Shown: positions 8,244-17,567, numbered from the stretch's first letter. The stretch: 64,000 nucleotides of DNA from Inquilinus limosus DSM 16000 (GCF_000423185.1 NZ_AUHM01000022.1:62001-126000); one strand, 5' to 3'. Notes: a model not told the origin generated them from the letters alone. Program-made: numbers and translations.

Positions 8244-10178
8244 ATGAGCATCGATCCCGGCTTCCTCGACCGCCTGATTGCCGCGCCGCGGCTGCTGTTC
8301 CCGGCCGTGTCGCCGGACGGTCGCTGGGTGGCCTGGCTGTGGAACGGCAAGGCCGAGGGCAACGGCCCCTGGGTCGCCCCGACCGCGGGCGATGCGCGGC
8401 CGCGCCTGCTGCTGGAACCGCATTCCGGCTGGGATTGCAAGAGCTTCTCCTGGGCGCCGGACAGCCTGTCGCTGATCGTCGCCCGCCGCCGCGACGGCGA
8501 GGAGCAGGTCGGGCTGCAGCGCGTCTGGCTGGATCCCGCGCGGCCGGCGGAGACACTGCTGCCGGACCGGCCGGGCTACTACGTCTACACCGCCCAGCAG
8601 CATCCGGACGGACGGCGGCTGGTCTACGCCGCCAGCCGCGACCCGGCCACCGGGCTGGGTGGCGACATCCTGCATCTCTACGAGCACGACATAGCCACCA
8701 GCGTGCAGCGCGTCCTGGCCTCGCCGCGGCGGTCCTGCAAGCTGATGCCGAAGCTGGATCCGACCGGGCGCCGGATCCTGTATCTGCGCAATGACCACCA
8801 CCCGAGCGGCCGGGCGCTGTGGGTCTACGACCTGGAGACCGGCGCGGACCGAGAGCTGTACAGCCCCGGCGGCCCGGCCAAGGCCGAGGGCGTGTGGTCG
8901 CCGGACGGGTCTCGCGTGGCCTTCGTCGCCGAGGGGCCGACGCACAAGCGGCTGGGGCTGATCGACCCGGCCACCGACGATCTGCGCTGGCTGATCGACG
9001 ACCCGGCGATCCCGGTCGAGCATGTGCGCTGGCCGCGCCAGGCCGATGGCGGCCAGGACCTGCTGGTGGTGATCGAATCCCGCGCCGCGCGGGACGAAGC
9101 CGGCTTCCTGATGGTCTCGACCGGCGCCTATGCCCCGGTGTTCCGCGGCGGCGACATCCTGCGCCCCATCGCGCCGCTGCCGGACGGGCGCTGGGTGCTG
9201 GAACGCGGCCGGGCCACGGCGCCGACCGATATCGTCACCCTGGCGGCCGAGGCGCCGGACCAGCTGACCGCGCACCAGCTGTCGCCGCTGCCCGAAGGTT
9301 CGCTGCCAGACCCGGCGGATCTGAGCCCCGCCGAGCCCTTCTGGTGGCATTCGGTCGACGGGCTGCGCGTCCAGGGCTGGCTCTACCGCGCGAAGGGTGA
9401 GGCCCGCGGCGCCGTGATCCACGTCCATGGCGGGCCGACCGCGCATTACGACGGCCGCTTCGATCCCATCCCGCAGGCGCTGTGCCGCGCCGGCTTCCAC
9501 GTGCTACAGCCGAACTACCGCGGCAGCACGGGCCTTGGTCTCGCCTATCAGGAGGCAATCAAGGTGGACGGCTGGGGCGGGCGCGAGCAGGAGGATATCC
9601 GCACCGGCATCCTGGCGCTGATGAATGCCGGGCTGGCGCAGCCGGGCCGCGTCGGCATCACCGGCCTGTCCTATGGCGGCTATTCCGCCTGGTGGGCGAT
9701 CACCCGTTTCCCGCGCGATGTCATAGTGGCCTCGGCGCCGATCTGCGGCATGACCGACCTGGTCACCGATTACTGGACCACCCGGCCCGACCTGCGCCCC
9801 TATTCCGAGGCGATGATGGGCGGCACGCCAGACGAGCTGCCGGAGAAGTACCGCGAGCGGTCGCCGATCCATTTCGTCGACCGGATCGAGGGGCGCCTCT
9901 TGATCGTCCAGGGCCTGACCGACCCGAATGTGACGCCGGAGCATGTCGAGATCATGCGCGCGGCGCTGGATGCCCTGGGCAAGCCCTATGAGACGCTGCT
10001 GTTCCCGGACGAGGGCCACGGCATCGTCAAGCCGGAGAACTGCCGGGTGCTGTACGAGCGGCTGATCGCCTTCTTCGCCGAGGCCTTCGCGGTGGGGCCG
10101 CAGAAGACGCCCGCCTCCTCCGCGGCTACGGCGGAGGAGCTCTGCCCGCTCGATCCGGACGTCGGCCCTGCCGGATAG
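8244..10178 (+). CDS. S9 family peptidase (dipeptidyl/acylaminoacyl-peptidase type)
   Basis: A 644-residue serine peptidase with an N-terminal beta-propeller (about 1-385) and a C-terminal alpha/beta-hydrolase domain. The triad can be placed: Ser476 in GLSYGG, Asp560 in TDPNVTPEH and His592 in DEGHGI. No signal peptide is visible, so it should act in the cytoplasm on short peptides. It lies 11 nt downstream of the peptide transporter's last ATPase, implying that imported peptides are trimmed by this enzyme. The exact specificity (dipeptidyl or acyl-aminoacyl) is not readable. Confidence 0.9.
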   Translation: MSIDPGFLDRLIAAPRLLFPAVSPDGRWVAWLWNGKAEGNGPWVAPTAGDARPRLLLEPHSGWDCKSFSWAPDSLSLIVARRRDGEEQVGLQRVWLDPARPAETLLPDRPGYYVYTAQQHPDGRRLVYAASRDPATGLGGDILHLYEHDIATSVQRVLASPRRSCKLMPKLDPTGRRILYLRNDHHPSGRALWVYDLETGADRELYSPGGPAKAEGVWSPDGSRVAFVAEGPTHKRLGLIDPATDDLRWLIDDPAIPVEHVRWPRQADGGQDLLVVIESRAARDEAGFLMVSTGAYAPVFRGGDILRPIAPLPDGRWVLERGRATAPTDIVTLAAEAPDQLTAHQLSPLPEGSLPDPADLSPAEPFWWHSVDGLRVQGWLYRAKGEARGAVIHVHGGPTAHYDGRFDPIPQALCRAGFHVLQPNYRGSTGLGLAYQEAIKVDGWGGREQEDIRTGILALMNAGLAQPGRVGITGLSYGGYSAWWAITRFPRDVIVASAPICGMTDLVTDYWTTRPDLRPYSEAMMGGTPDELPEKYRERSPIHFVDRIEGRLLIVQGLTDPNVTPEHVEIMRAALDALGKPYETLLFPDEGHGIVKPENCRVLYERLIAFFAEAFAVGPQKTPASSAATAEELCPLDPDVGPAG

Positions 10179-10256
10179 CGCGACATCGCGGATGCAATCC
10201 GGCGGCCGGCCCGATACTGTGCGGCCCAGCACCCGATCCTGCCGCCTGGACCCCGA

Positions 10257-11147
10257 ATGAGCCGTACCGTCCCCTCCGAAGGCGCCCCCGCCTGGCGCAC
10301 CACCGTCACCGTCGGCCCCGCCATCGGCGATGCCGTGCAGACGGCCTTCGACGACCTGTTCGCCTCGGTGGCGGCCTTCGAGGTCGAGGAGGGCGGCGAC
10401 TGGCTGATCGAGGGGATCGACCGCAACCCGCCGGACACGGCGCAGCTGAACGCCAGGCTGGCGCTGGTCTCGGCCATGATCGGCACGCCCCTGCCCGCCC
10501 CGATGGTGGAGAAGATCCCGCCGACCGACTGGCTGGCCGCGACCTATCAGGCCTTTCCGCCGCTGCGCATCGGCCGCTTCTTCATCCACGGCTCGCATAT
10601 CGAGGACGCGCCGCCACCCGGCACCATCCCGCTCTGCATCGACGCCGCCACCGCCTTCGGCTCCGGCGAGCACCCGACCACCGAAGGCTGCCTGCGGGCG
10701 CTGGACCGGCTGTCGCGGCGCCGCCGCTTCCGCCGCATCCTCGACATGGGCTGCGGCACCGGCATCCTGTCCTTCGCCGCCGCGCAGCTGTTCCACGCCC
10801 CGGTTCTGGCCGCCGACATCGACCCGGAATCGATCCGCGTCACCCGGATCAACGCCCGGATCAACAAGCTGTCGGACCGGATCACCGCCGTGGTCTCGAA
10901 CGGCTATGCCAGCCGGGTGGTGGCCGAACACGGCCCCTACGACCTGATCGTCGCCAACATCCTGGCCCGGCCGCTGATGAGCATGGCGGCCGATCTGCGC
11001 CGCCACCTGGCGCCGGGCGGCGTGGCGATTCTGGCCGGGCTGCTGGACCGCCAGGCGCCCCAGGTGCTGGCCGCGCACCGGCTGCAGCGCCTGACGCTGG
11101 CGGACAAGATCCCGATCCGGGGCTGGCCGACGCTGATCCTGGGCTGA
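10257..11147 (+). CDS. prmA: Ribosomal protein L11 methyltransferase
   Basis: A 296-residue SAM-dependent methyltransferase that trimethylates ribosomal protein L11 in the cytoplasm. The family-specific N-terminal substrate-recognition domain (about 1-120) is followed by PLCIDAATAFGSGEHPTT, the PrmA hallmark, and the SAM-binding loop LDMGCGTG. A later VANILARPL matches the catalytic NPPY-like 'NIL' motif of PrmA. The ATG at 10257 gives the usual length. It stands alone after the peptidase gene (78-nt gap) and is followed by a palindromic repeat. Confidence 0.95.
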   Translation: MSRTVPSEGAPAWRTTVTVGPAIGDAVQTAFDDLFASVAAFEVEEGGDWLIEGIDRNPPDTAQLNARLALVSAMIGTPLPAPMVEKIPPTDWLAATYQAFPPLRIGRFFIHGSHIEDAPPPGTIPLCIDAATAFGSGEHPTTEGCLRALDRLSRRRRFRRILDMGCGTGILSFAAAQLFHAPVLAADIDPESIRVTRINARINKLSDRITAVVSNGYASRVVAEHGPYDLIVANILARPLMSMAADLRRHLAPGGVAILAGLLDRQAPQVLAAHRLQRLTLADKIPIRGWPTLILG

Positions 11148-11264
11148 GGCGGCACAGCGCGCCCGCTGCAGCGGCCGTCGCTCCTGGACAAAATCCCGGC
11201 CCGCGGCCGGCCTAGGCTGACCTTGGGCTGGTGCCTCCGGTCCGGACTGTCGACTTCACTCACT

Positions 11265-11351
11265 GTCATGCTCGGGCTTGACCCGAGCATCCAGGGGCCG
11301 CAAGCACCGCTCTTGATGGCCCTGGATCACCGGGTCAAGCCCGGTGATGAC
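11265..11351. repeat. Palindromic intergenic repeat, family A copy 2
   Basis: The outer ends are GTCAT/ATGAC and the inner pair is ATCCAGGGGCC/GGCCCTGGAT. Each half also has its own hairpin (CTCGGGCTTGACCCGAG and CACCGGGTCAAGCCCGGTG). It fills most of the 269-bp gap between prmA and the MFS gene. Confidence 0.85.
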
Positions 11352-11416
11352 AAGTAAGGGGAGCAGACCTCCGAACCCGGCGGCATACGGAATGATTTGC
11401 CGCCGAGGTTCCCCCG

Positions 11417-12670
11417 ATGACCGCCGTCCTTTCTTCCGTCGCCGCGCTCCTGGCCGGGGTCGGGCTGATGCTGTGCGGCAACGGGCTGCAGGCGGTGCTG
11501 GTGGCGGTGCGGGCGACCGATGCCGGCTTCGGCACCGTGGTCACCGGCCTGCTCGGCTCCGGCTATTATGCCGGCTTCGTGCTGGGCTGCCTGCTTGGCC
11601 CCCATCTGGTCCGCCGCGCCGGGCATGTCCGCACCTTCGCCGCGGTGGCGGCGCTGGCGGCGGCGGTCGCCCTGTCCTTCCCGCAACTCGTCCATCCGGC
11701 GCCCTGGATCGTGCTGCGCGGCGGCACCGGCTTCTGCTTCGCCGTCGTGTTCATGGTGATCGAGAGCTGGCTGAACGAGCAGGCGACCAGCCGCACGCGC
11801 GGCACCGTGCTGTCGCTCTACACCACCGTCACCCTGGTCGCGATCACCATCGGCCAGATGCTGCTGGGGGTGGAGACCGGCAACCCGACGACCGCGTTCA
11901 CCTGGATCGCGATCATGATCTGCCTGGCGGTGCTGCCGATCGCGATGACCCGCGTCGCGGCCCCGCCGCCGCCCGAGGCGGTGCGGCTGCGGCTGGGGCG
12001 GCTGGTCGCGACCTCGCCGGTCGGCGCGGCCGCCTGCCTGGTGGTCGGCATCGCCAACGCCGCCTTCTGGTCGCTGGGACCGGTCTTCGCCCAGCGGCGC
12101 GGCTTCGACGCCGCGGCCGTGGCGCTGTTCATGAGCGTGGGCGTGCTGGGCGGCGCCATCGGGCAATGGCCGCTGGGCCGGCTGTCCGACCGGGTCGACC
12201 GGCGGTGGACGATTGTGATCTCGGGCATCGGCACCGCCGCCGCCGGAACGGCGCTGCTGGCGGTCGACTGGCTGCCGGAGGGGCCGGTGATCGGCCTCGC
12301 CTTCCTCTACGGCGCCTTCTCGCTGCCGCTCTACCCGCTGGCCCTGGCGCACACCTTCGACCAGGTCCGGGCCGGGGAGTTCGTCGAGACCTCGAGCGGC
12401 CTGCTGCTGATCTACGCCGTCGGCGCGGTGGTCGGGCCGGTGCCGGCCAGCCTGCTGATGGTGCAGTTGGGCTATCCGACGCTGTTCGCCTTCGTCGGCG
12501 CGGTGAACCTGGTGCTGGTCGCCTTCACCCTCTACCGCATGGGGCAGCGGGCCCGCGCCCCGGCCGAGTCGCGGCCGGGCTTCGTATCCGTGCAGCCGGC
12601 GACCCAGGGTGCCATCGGGCTCGACCCGCGGGCGCCCGAGACGCCCGCCGTCGAAGCCGCAGAGCCCTGA
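11417..12670 (+). CDS. MFS transporter (YcaD-like)
   Basis: A 417-residue inner-membrane protein with twelve predicted hydrophobic segments and a central cytoplasmic loop near residue 190-200 (APPPPEAVRLRLGRL). The second-helix region GSGYYAGFVLGCLLGPHLVRRAG and the fourth-helix region FMVIESWLNEQATSRTRG resemble the E. coli YcaD/MFS 'sugar-transporter-like' group. Substrate is unknown. Its stop at 12668-12670 directly abuts the stop of the DUF1127 gene on the other strand. Confidence 0.85.
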   Translation: MTAVLSSVAALLAGVGLMLCGNGLQAVLVAVRATDAGFGTVVTGLLGSGYYAGFVLGCLLGPHLVRRAGHVRTFAAVAALAAAVALSFPQLVHPAPWIVLRGGTGFCFAVVFMVIESWLNEQATSRTRGTVLSLYTTVTLVAITIGQMLLGVETGNPTTAFTWIAIMICLAVLPIAMTRVAAPPPPEAVRLRLGRLVATSPVGAAACLVVGIANAAFWSLGPVFAQRRGFDAAAVALFMSVGVLGGAIGQWPLGRLSDRVDRRWTIVISGIGTAAAGTALLAVDWLPEGPVIGLAFLYGAFSLPLYPLALAHTFDQVRAGEFVETSSGLLLIYAVGAVVGPVPASLLMVQLGYPTLFAFVGAVNLVLVAFTLYRMGQRARAPAESRPGFVSVQPATQGAIGLDPRAPETPAVEAAEP

Positions 12671-12925
12671 TCAGGCCGCGCCGGCGACCCGGTTGACGTT
12701 GGCGGCGCGCAGCAGCGAGGCGCGCACCGCGCCTTCCGGCAGCATGGCGGCGACGTCGTCGTCGCCCTGCACCAGCACCGTCTCGATCAGGTTGCGGGTC
12801 AGGCCGATGTCCTCGAGCTGCCGGTCGGTCAGCTCCATCAGCTCGTGATAGGTCAGGCTGCGGTCGATGCCCCCGCGGAGCTTGAAGAAGCCGCGGATGA
12901 GAGTGGCGAGAAGCTGGTATCCCAT
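12671..12925 (-). CDS. DUF1127 domain-containing small protein
   Basis: An 84-residue protein. Residues about 10-45 carry the DUF1127 pattern: a basic helix followed by ELMELTDRQLEDIGLTR, close to the family consensus 'L..LdDr.L.DIGLtR'. DUF1127 proteins in alphaproteobacteria are small, often stress-induced, and in studied cases affect RNA turnover and phosphate or carbon homeostasis. The C-terminal 35 residues are not family-conserved. An ATG at 12977-12979 would add 18 residues; neither start has a strong ribosome binding site, and the inner one is preferred because the domain begins there. Confidence 0.8.
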   Translation of the reverse strand: MGYQLLATLIRGFFKLRGGIDRSLTYHELMELTDRQLEDIGLTRNLIETVLVQGDDDVAAMLPEGAVRASLLRAANVNRVAGAA

Positions 12926-13273
12926 GATCGTGTCCCGTGTTTCCGCTTCCTGTTGGCGCAGGTTATTGCGTTGCAACATCCGCCGCGGCCCTGCCGTGAC
13001 GGTATGGAGGAACGCTGCTTCCGGGAGACGTTTCCGAGATTGTCGTTGATGGAGCGATCGCCGGGGACGGCGATCTCACATCGATAGAATGCGCGCTTTT
13101 TTGTGCAGCGCAATATCGATTTTGTGCATAGCAACATATCGATATGCGCGGCCGCGCCGGGCTTGATCGGAGCGACGCCCGCCCGCTTCCCCCGCCCCGC
13201 CCGATGCGCGATAAGGATTCATCCCGCCCGGCGCCGAGGCCCGGGCCGCCCCCGTTCACGGAACGCGCCGACC
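12926..13273. promoter_or_regulatory. Divergent intergenic region with an AT-rich inverted repeat
   Basis: This 348-bp region lies between the DUF1127 gene (minus) and the aminopeptidase (plus). It has an AT-rich island at 13087-13145. An imperfect inverted repeat GCGCAATATCGAT (13108-13120) / ATATCGATATGCGC (13136-13149) encloses a 15-nt loop. On the minus strand TTGCGC followed 18 nt later by TTCTAT could serve as a promoter for DUF1127. The last 120 bp before the aminopeptidase show nothing recognisable. Confidence 0.35.
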
Positions 13274-15280
13274 ATGACCACCGATCTCGCCGATGCCCTC
13301 GCCGCCGCGGCCGCCGACACCGGCGGCCGCTACGACGCCGCCGGGCTGCAGGAGCTGCTGGAGGGCGTGATCGCCGCACCCGCGGCGCTGGACGACCGGG
13401 AGTGGATGGAGCTGGCGGTGCCGGGCGCGACCGAGGCTCAGGCCAAGCGGCTGCGCGCCGCCAAGGCCGCCGTCGCCGCCGCCCGCCGCCCGGCCGGACC
13501 GAAGCCGGCGGAGCGGCTGGCCGCGCTGCGCGCCGCGCTCGCCCGCCTCGGCCTCGACGCCTATGTCGTGCCGCATGCCGACGAGCATCAGGGCGAGTAC
13601 CTGCCGGCCCGGGCCGAACGCCTGGCCTGGCTGACCGGCTTCACCGGCTCCGCCGGCGTCGCCGTGGTCACGGCCGAGCGGGCCGCGCTCTTCATCGACG
13701 GCCGCTACACCATCCAGGCCGAGCAGCAGACCGACCCGGCGCTGTGGGAGCGTCGGCACCTGCACCAGGAGCCGCACGAGGCCTGGCTGGCCGAAGCGCT
13801 GCCGAAGGGCGGTCGCGCCGGCTACGACCCACGCCTCGTCACCGTCGGCTGGGTCGAGAAGGCCCGCAAGGCGGTCGAAGCGGCGGGCGGCACGCTGGTG
13901 GCGGTGGAGGAGAACCCGATCGACACGCTGTGGACCGACCAGCCGCCGGCCCCGATCTCCCCCACCATCGTCCATGGGCTCGATGTCGCCGGCAAGGAGG
14001 CTCGGGAGAAGCGGGCCGAGATCGCCGAGGCGCTGCGGCGCGAACGGCTGGATGCCGTGGTGCTGACCGCGCCGGAGAGCGTGGCCTGGCTGCTGAACCT
14101 GCGCGGCGCCGACGTGCCGCACACGCCGCTGCCGCTGTCCTTCGCCGTGCTGCACGCCGACGGCCTCGTCGACCTGTTCATCGACCGGCGCAAACTGGTG
14201 CCGGGCGTCGACACCCATCTCGGCAACGAGGTGGCGATCCAGCCGCCGGCCAGCCTGGGCCAGGCGCTGGAGGCGCTGGGCCGGGCCGGCAAGGCGGTGC
14301 GGATCGACGCCGCCTCGGCCAGCGCCTGGGTGCAGGACCGGCTGAAGGGCGCCAGGGTCGATGTCGGAACCGACCCCTGCGCCCTGCCCCGCGCCCGCAA
14401 GAACGCGATCGAGCTGGAGGGCACCCGCGAAGCCCATCGCCGCGACGCCACCGCGGTCAGCCGCTTCCTGGCCTGGCTGGCGCGCGAGGCGCCCTCCGGC
14501 ACGCTGGACGAGGCCAGCGCCGCCGCCAAGCTGCTGGAGTTCCGGGTGGCGACCGGCGCGCTGCGGGACCTCAGCTTCGACACCATCTCCGCCGCCGGCC
14601 CCAACGCCGCCCTGCCCCACTACCGCTTCAGCGCCGAGAGCAACCGGCGGATCGAGCCGGGCAACGTCTATCTGGTCGACAGCGGCGGCCAGTACCGCGA
14701 CGGCACCACCGACATCACCCGCACCATCATCGTCGGCACCCCGACCGAGGAGATGCGGCGCAACTTCACTTTGGTGCTGAAGGGCCATATCGCGATCTCG
14801 ACCGCGCGCTTCCCGAAGGGCACCACCGGCTCGCAGATCGACGCCTTCGCCCGCCGGCCGCTGTGGGAGCACGGCCTCGACTACGACCACGGCACCGGCC
14901 ACGGCGTCGGCAGCTATCTCAGCGTGCATGAAGGGCCCGCGCGGATCGCCAAGACGCCGAACACGATCGCGCTGGAGCCGGGCATGATCCTGTCGAACGA
15001 GCCCGGCTACTACGCCGCCGGCCGCTACGGCATCCGTACCGAGACGCTGGTGGTGGTGCAGCCCTGCGCGGAGCTGAGCGACGAGACCCGGACCTTCTAC
15101 GAGTTCGAGACCATCACCTTCGCCCCGATCGACCTGAACCTGGTCGACCCGGCGCTGCTGACCGCGGACGAACGCGCCTGGCTGGACGCCTACCACGCCC
15201 GGGTGCGCGAGATCGTTGGTCCGCAGCTGGAGGGCGAGGACCGCGCCTGGCTGGAGCAGGCGACGCGGCCGGTGGGGTAA
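13274..15280 (+). CDS. Xaa-Pro aminopeptidase, M24B family, long form
   Basis: A 668-residue cytoplasmic metallopeptidase removing an N-terminal residue before proline. It has two creatinase-like N-terminal domains (about 80-385) and a pita-bread catalytic domain (about 390-600). All five metal ligands are present: Asp469 (DSGG), Asp480 (DITRT), His543 (GHGVGS), Glu576 (NEPG) and Glu590 (TETL). A C-terminal extension (EFETITFAPIDLNLVD) is typical of the ~600-residue form. Roughly 70 Ala-rich N-terminal residues are extra relative to that form. The ATG at 13274 is the first in-frame ATG near this region. The gene ends against a palindromic repeat shared with a convergent MFS gene. Confidence 0.92.
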   Translation: MTTDLADALAAAAADTGGRYDAAGLQELLEGVIAAPAALDDREWMELAVPGATEAQAKRLRAAKAAVAAARRPAGPKPAERLAALRAALARLGLDAYVVPHADEHQGEYLPARAERLAWLTGFTGSAGVAVVTAERAALFIDGRYTIQAEQQTDPALWERRHLHQEPHEAWLAEALPKGGRAGYDPRLVTVGWVEKARKAVEAAGGTLVAVEENPIDTLWTDQPPAPISPTIVHGLDVAGKEAREKRAEIAEALRRERLDAVVLTAPESVAWLLNLRGADVPHTPLPLSFAVLHADGLVDLFIDRRKLVPGVDTHLGNEVAIQPPASLGQALEALGRAGKAVRIDAASASAWVQDRLKGARVDVGTDPCALPRARKNAIELEGTREAHRRDATAVSRFLAWLAREAPSGTLDEASAAAKLLEFRVATGALRDLSFDTISAAGPNAALPHYRFSAESNRRIEPGNVYLVDSGGQYRDGTTDITRTIIVGTPTEEMRRNFTLVLKGHIAISTARFPKGTTGSQIDAFARRPLWEHGLDYDHGTGHGVGSYLSVHEGPARIAKTPNTIALEPGMILSNEPGYYAAGRYGIRTETLVVVQPCAELSDETRTFYEFETITFAPIDLNLVDPALLTADERAWLDAYHARVREIVGPQLEGEDRAWLEQATRPVG

Positions 15281-15286
15281 CGGACC

Positions 15287-15366
15287 GCGTAGGTTGGGTT
15301 CGCCTCGGTGAACCCAACATCTTGACGACGGAAACTGTTGGGTTCGCGTCCGCGAACCCAACCTAC
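15287..15366. repeat. Double-hairpin repeat (GTAGGTTGGGTTCGC type) between convergent genes
   Basis: Two consecutive hairpins are made of GGTTGGGTTCGC / GAACCCAACA arms and their mirror TGTTGGGTTCGC / GCGAACCCAACC, so the whole unit is also a palindrome with ends GTAGGTTGGG / CCCAACCTAC. The MFS stop codon (15363-15365) lies inside the right end, so this element finishes the gene. Similar GTAGGTTGGGTT repeats occur widely in bacteria. It probably acts as a two-way terminator. Confidence 0.85.
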
Positions 15367-16607
15367 TCGAGTTCGATCCCTCTGGTCTCCGGCAGCATCA
15401 GAGTCGCGCCGACGTCGATCAGATAGATCACCGCCAGCAGCCCGATCGCCAGGCTGAAGGAGTACTGGGAGGCCAGGGCGCCGACCACCAGCGGGCCGAA
15501 GCCGCCGACGCCGCGGCCGAGGTTGAACAGCACGCTCTGCGCCGTCGCACGCGCCTCGGTCGGGTACAGCTCCGACATCAGCGCGCCGTAGCCGCCGATC
15601 ATGCCGTTGACGAACAGCCCCATCACCGCGCCGCCCAGCAGCAGCGCCATGGGCGAGGTCAGCTGGGCGTAGACCACCACCATCACGGCGGCGCCGATCT
15701 GGAAGAGGATGAAGGTCGGGCGCCGGCCGATCCGGTCCGCCAGATGGCCGAAGGCGCCGATGCCGACGCACATGCCGAGGATCGTGACCACCGTCCACAG
15801 CGCCGACTTGGTCAGGGAATAGCCCATGGCCGTCGACAGGTAGCTCGGCAGCCAGATCATCAGCCCGTAATAGCCGAAGTTCTGCACCGAGCAGAGGATC
15901 AGCACGGCGAAGCTGATCCTGGCGGTGCGGGCGTCCTTGACCAGCAGCCGCAGCGAGTTGCCCTGGCGCGGCCGGGCGGCGCGTTCGACGAACAGCGCCG
16001 GCTCGCCGACCGTGCGGCGGACGATGAAGGAGACCACGGCCGGCAGCAGGCCGATCGCGAACATGCCGCGCCAGCCGATCAGCGGCAGCAGCAGTGGCGT
16101 GACCAGCGCCGCGGCCAGCACGCCCGCCTGCCAGCCGAGCCCGACATAGGAGGCGGCGCGCGCCCGGTAGCGGGCCGGCCAGGTCTCCGCCACCAGGGCC
16201 ATGCCGATGCCGAACTCGCCGCCGAGGCCGAGCCCGGCGATGGTGCGGTAGGCCAGCAGGTCCCAGTAGCCCTGGGCCAGGGCACAGAGACCGGTGAAGA
16301 CGGCGAAGAGCAGGATGGTCCAGGTCAGCACCCGCACCCGGCCGATGCGGTCGCTGAGCATGCCGAACAGGATGCCGCCGGCCACCGCGCCGATCAGGGT
16401 GGCGGTCACCAGCGACCCCGATTCGGCCGGGGTGAGGCCGAGCCCGGCGGCGACCGCCGTCAGCATGAAGCCGAGGATCAGCAGGTCGAACCCGTCCATG
16501 GCGTAGCCGACCGTCGAGGCGATCAGCGCCCGCCGCGCCGTCGCATCCGGCCGGTCCGCCGCCGTGCCGCCCGCCGCCATCGCGATTTCTGTCGTTGCCA
16601 TCGCCAT
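15363..16607 (-). CDS. MFS transporter, sugar/aromatic-acid:H+ symporter type
   Basis: A 414-residue membrane protein with twelve hydrophobic segments. Helix 1 holds the YAMDGFDLLILGF motif (D in helix 1) typical of the aromatic-acid:H+ symporter (AAHS) and metabolite:H+ symporter families. The loop 2-3 signature is GMLSDRIGRVRVL and it recurs in the second half as GHLADRIGRRPTF. The start at 16605-16607 follows a purine run (AGGG); the frame continues upstream without similarity. It is divergent from the PhyH-type dioxygenase gene 120 bp away, which could act on the imported compound. Substrate unknown. Confidence 0.87.
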   Translation of the reverse strand: MAMATTEIAMAAGGTAADRPDATARRALIASTVGYAMDGFDLLILGFMLTAVAAGLGLTPAESGSLVTATLIGAVAGGILFGMLSDRIGRVRVLTWTILLFAVFTGLCALAQGYWDLLAYRTIAGLGLGGEFGIGMALVAETWPARYRARAASYVGLGWQAGVLAAALVTPLLLPLIGWRGMFAIGLLPAVVSFIVRRTVGEPALFVERAARPRQGNSLRLLVKDARTARISFAVLILCSVQNFGYYGLMIWLPSYLSTAMGYSLTKSALWTVVTILGMCVGIGAFGHLADRIGRRPTFILFQIGAAVMVVVYAQLTSPMALLLGGAVMGLFVNGMIGGYGALMSELYPTEARATAQSVLFNLGRGVGGFGPLVVGALASQYSFSLAIGLLAVIYLIDVGATLMLPETRGIELE

Positions 16608-16727
16608 CCCCCTGCCCTGGTCCCGCCGCTGTCCGAGCATTGTTTCAGTTCGATTGCAAGCAAGACCGGTGCCAAGGGGACCGATCGCGCTAGACTGGAA
16701 TCGGAACGACCGGCGGCGAGGACGGCG

Positions 16728-17567
16728 ATGCTGAGCGAGACGCAGAAGGCGCAATACGAGCGCGACGGCTATCTGGTGCTGGAAGGCTTCAAGCCGATCG
16801 AGGAGATCCGCACCGTCCGCGCCCGGGCCGAGGCGATCGTCGAGGCGTTCGATCCCGGCGACACGGTGTCGATCTTCACCACGAAGGACCAGGAGCGCAA
16901 GTCGGACGAGTACTTCCTGACCTCGGGCGACAAGATCCGCTGCTTCTTCGAGGAGGAAGCCTTCGACGAACACGGCCGACTACGCCAGGCCAAGGCGCTG
17001 TCGATCAACAAGATCGGCCATGCGCTGCACGACCTTGACCCGGTGTTCGACCGCTTCTCGCGCGACCCGAAGCTGGCCGCCCTGGCCGCCGATCTCGGCC
17101 TCGCCGAGCCGCAGATCTGGCAGTCGATGTACATCTTCAAGCAGCCGGGCATCGGCGGCGAGGTGCGCTGGCACCAGGACGCCAGCTTCTTCGAGACGAC
17201 GCCGATCAGCGTCACCACCTTCTGGTTCGCGCTGGAGGATGCCGACCGCTCCAACGGCTGCCTGTGGGTCGAGCCCGGCGGACATCGCGGCCCGCTGCGC
17301 GAGCGCTTCGTGCTGGAGGACGGCGCGACGCGGATGGAAAAGCTGGACGCCACGCCCTGGCCGACCGAGGCCACCGCCGTGCCGGTCGAGGTCAAAGCCG
17401 GCGCCCTCGTCTGCTTCCACGGCAAGCTGCCGCATTACAGCGCCCCAAACCGGTCGCCGGTGTCGCGCCATGCCTATACGCTGCACGTCACCGACGGCCG
17501 AACCGCCTATTCACCGCTCAACTGGCTGCGCCGCGGCCGGGATCTACCGGTCCGCGGATTCATCTGA
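16728..17567 (+). CDS. Phytanoyl-CoA dioxygenase (PhyH) family protein
   Basis: A 279-residue Fe(II)/2-oxoglutarate-dependent oxygenase. The metal triad can be placed as His149 and Asp151 (WHQDAS) and His236 (KLPHYS), with a downstream SRHAYTLH segment giving the Arg that would hold 2-oxoglutarate. GAGG lies 8 nt before the ATG. In this family bacterial members hydroxylate varied small molecules. The divergent MFS gene suggests an imported substrate, but none is identified. Confidence 0.9.
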   Translation: MLSETQKAQYERDGYLVLEGFKPIEEIRTVRARAEAIVEAFDPGDTVSIFTTKDQERKSDEYFLTSGDKIRCFFEEEAFDEHGRLRQAKALSINKIGHALHDLDPVFDRFSRDPKLAALAADLGLAEPQIWQSMYIFKQPGIGGEVRWHQDASFFETTPISVTTFWFALEDADRSNGCLWVEPGGHRGPLRERFVLEDGATRMEKLDATPWPTEATAVPVEVKAGALVCFHGKLPHYSAPNRSPVSRHAYTLHVTDGRTAYSPLNWLRRGRDLPVRGFI

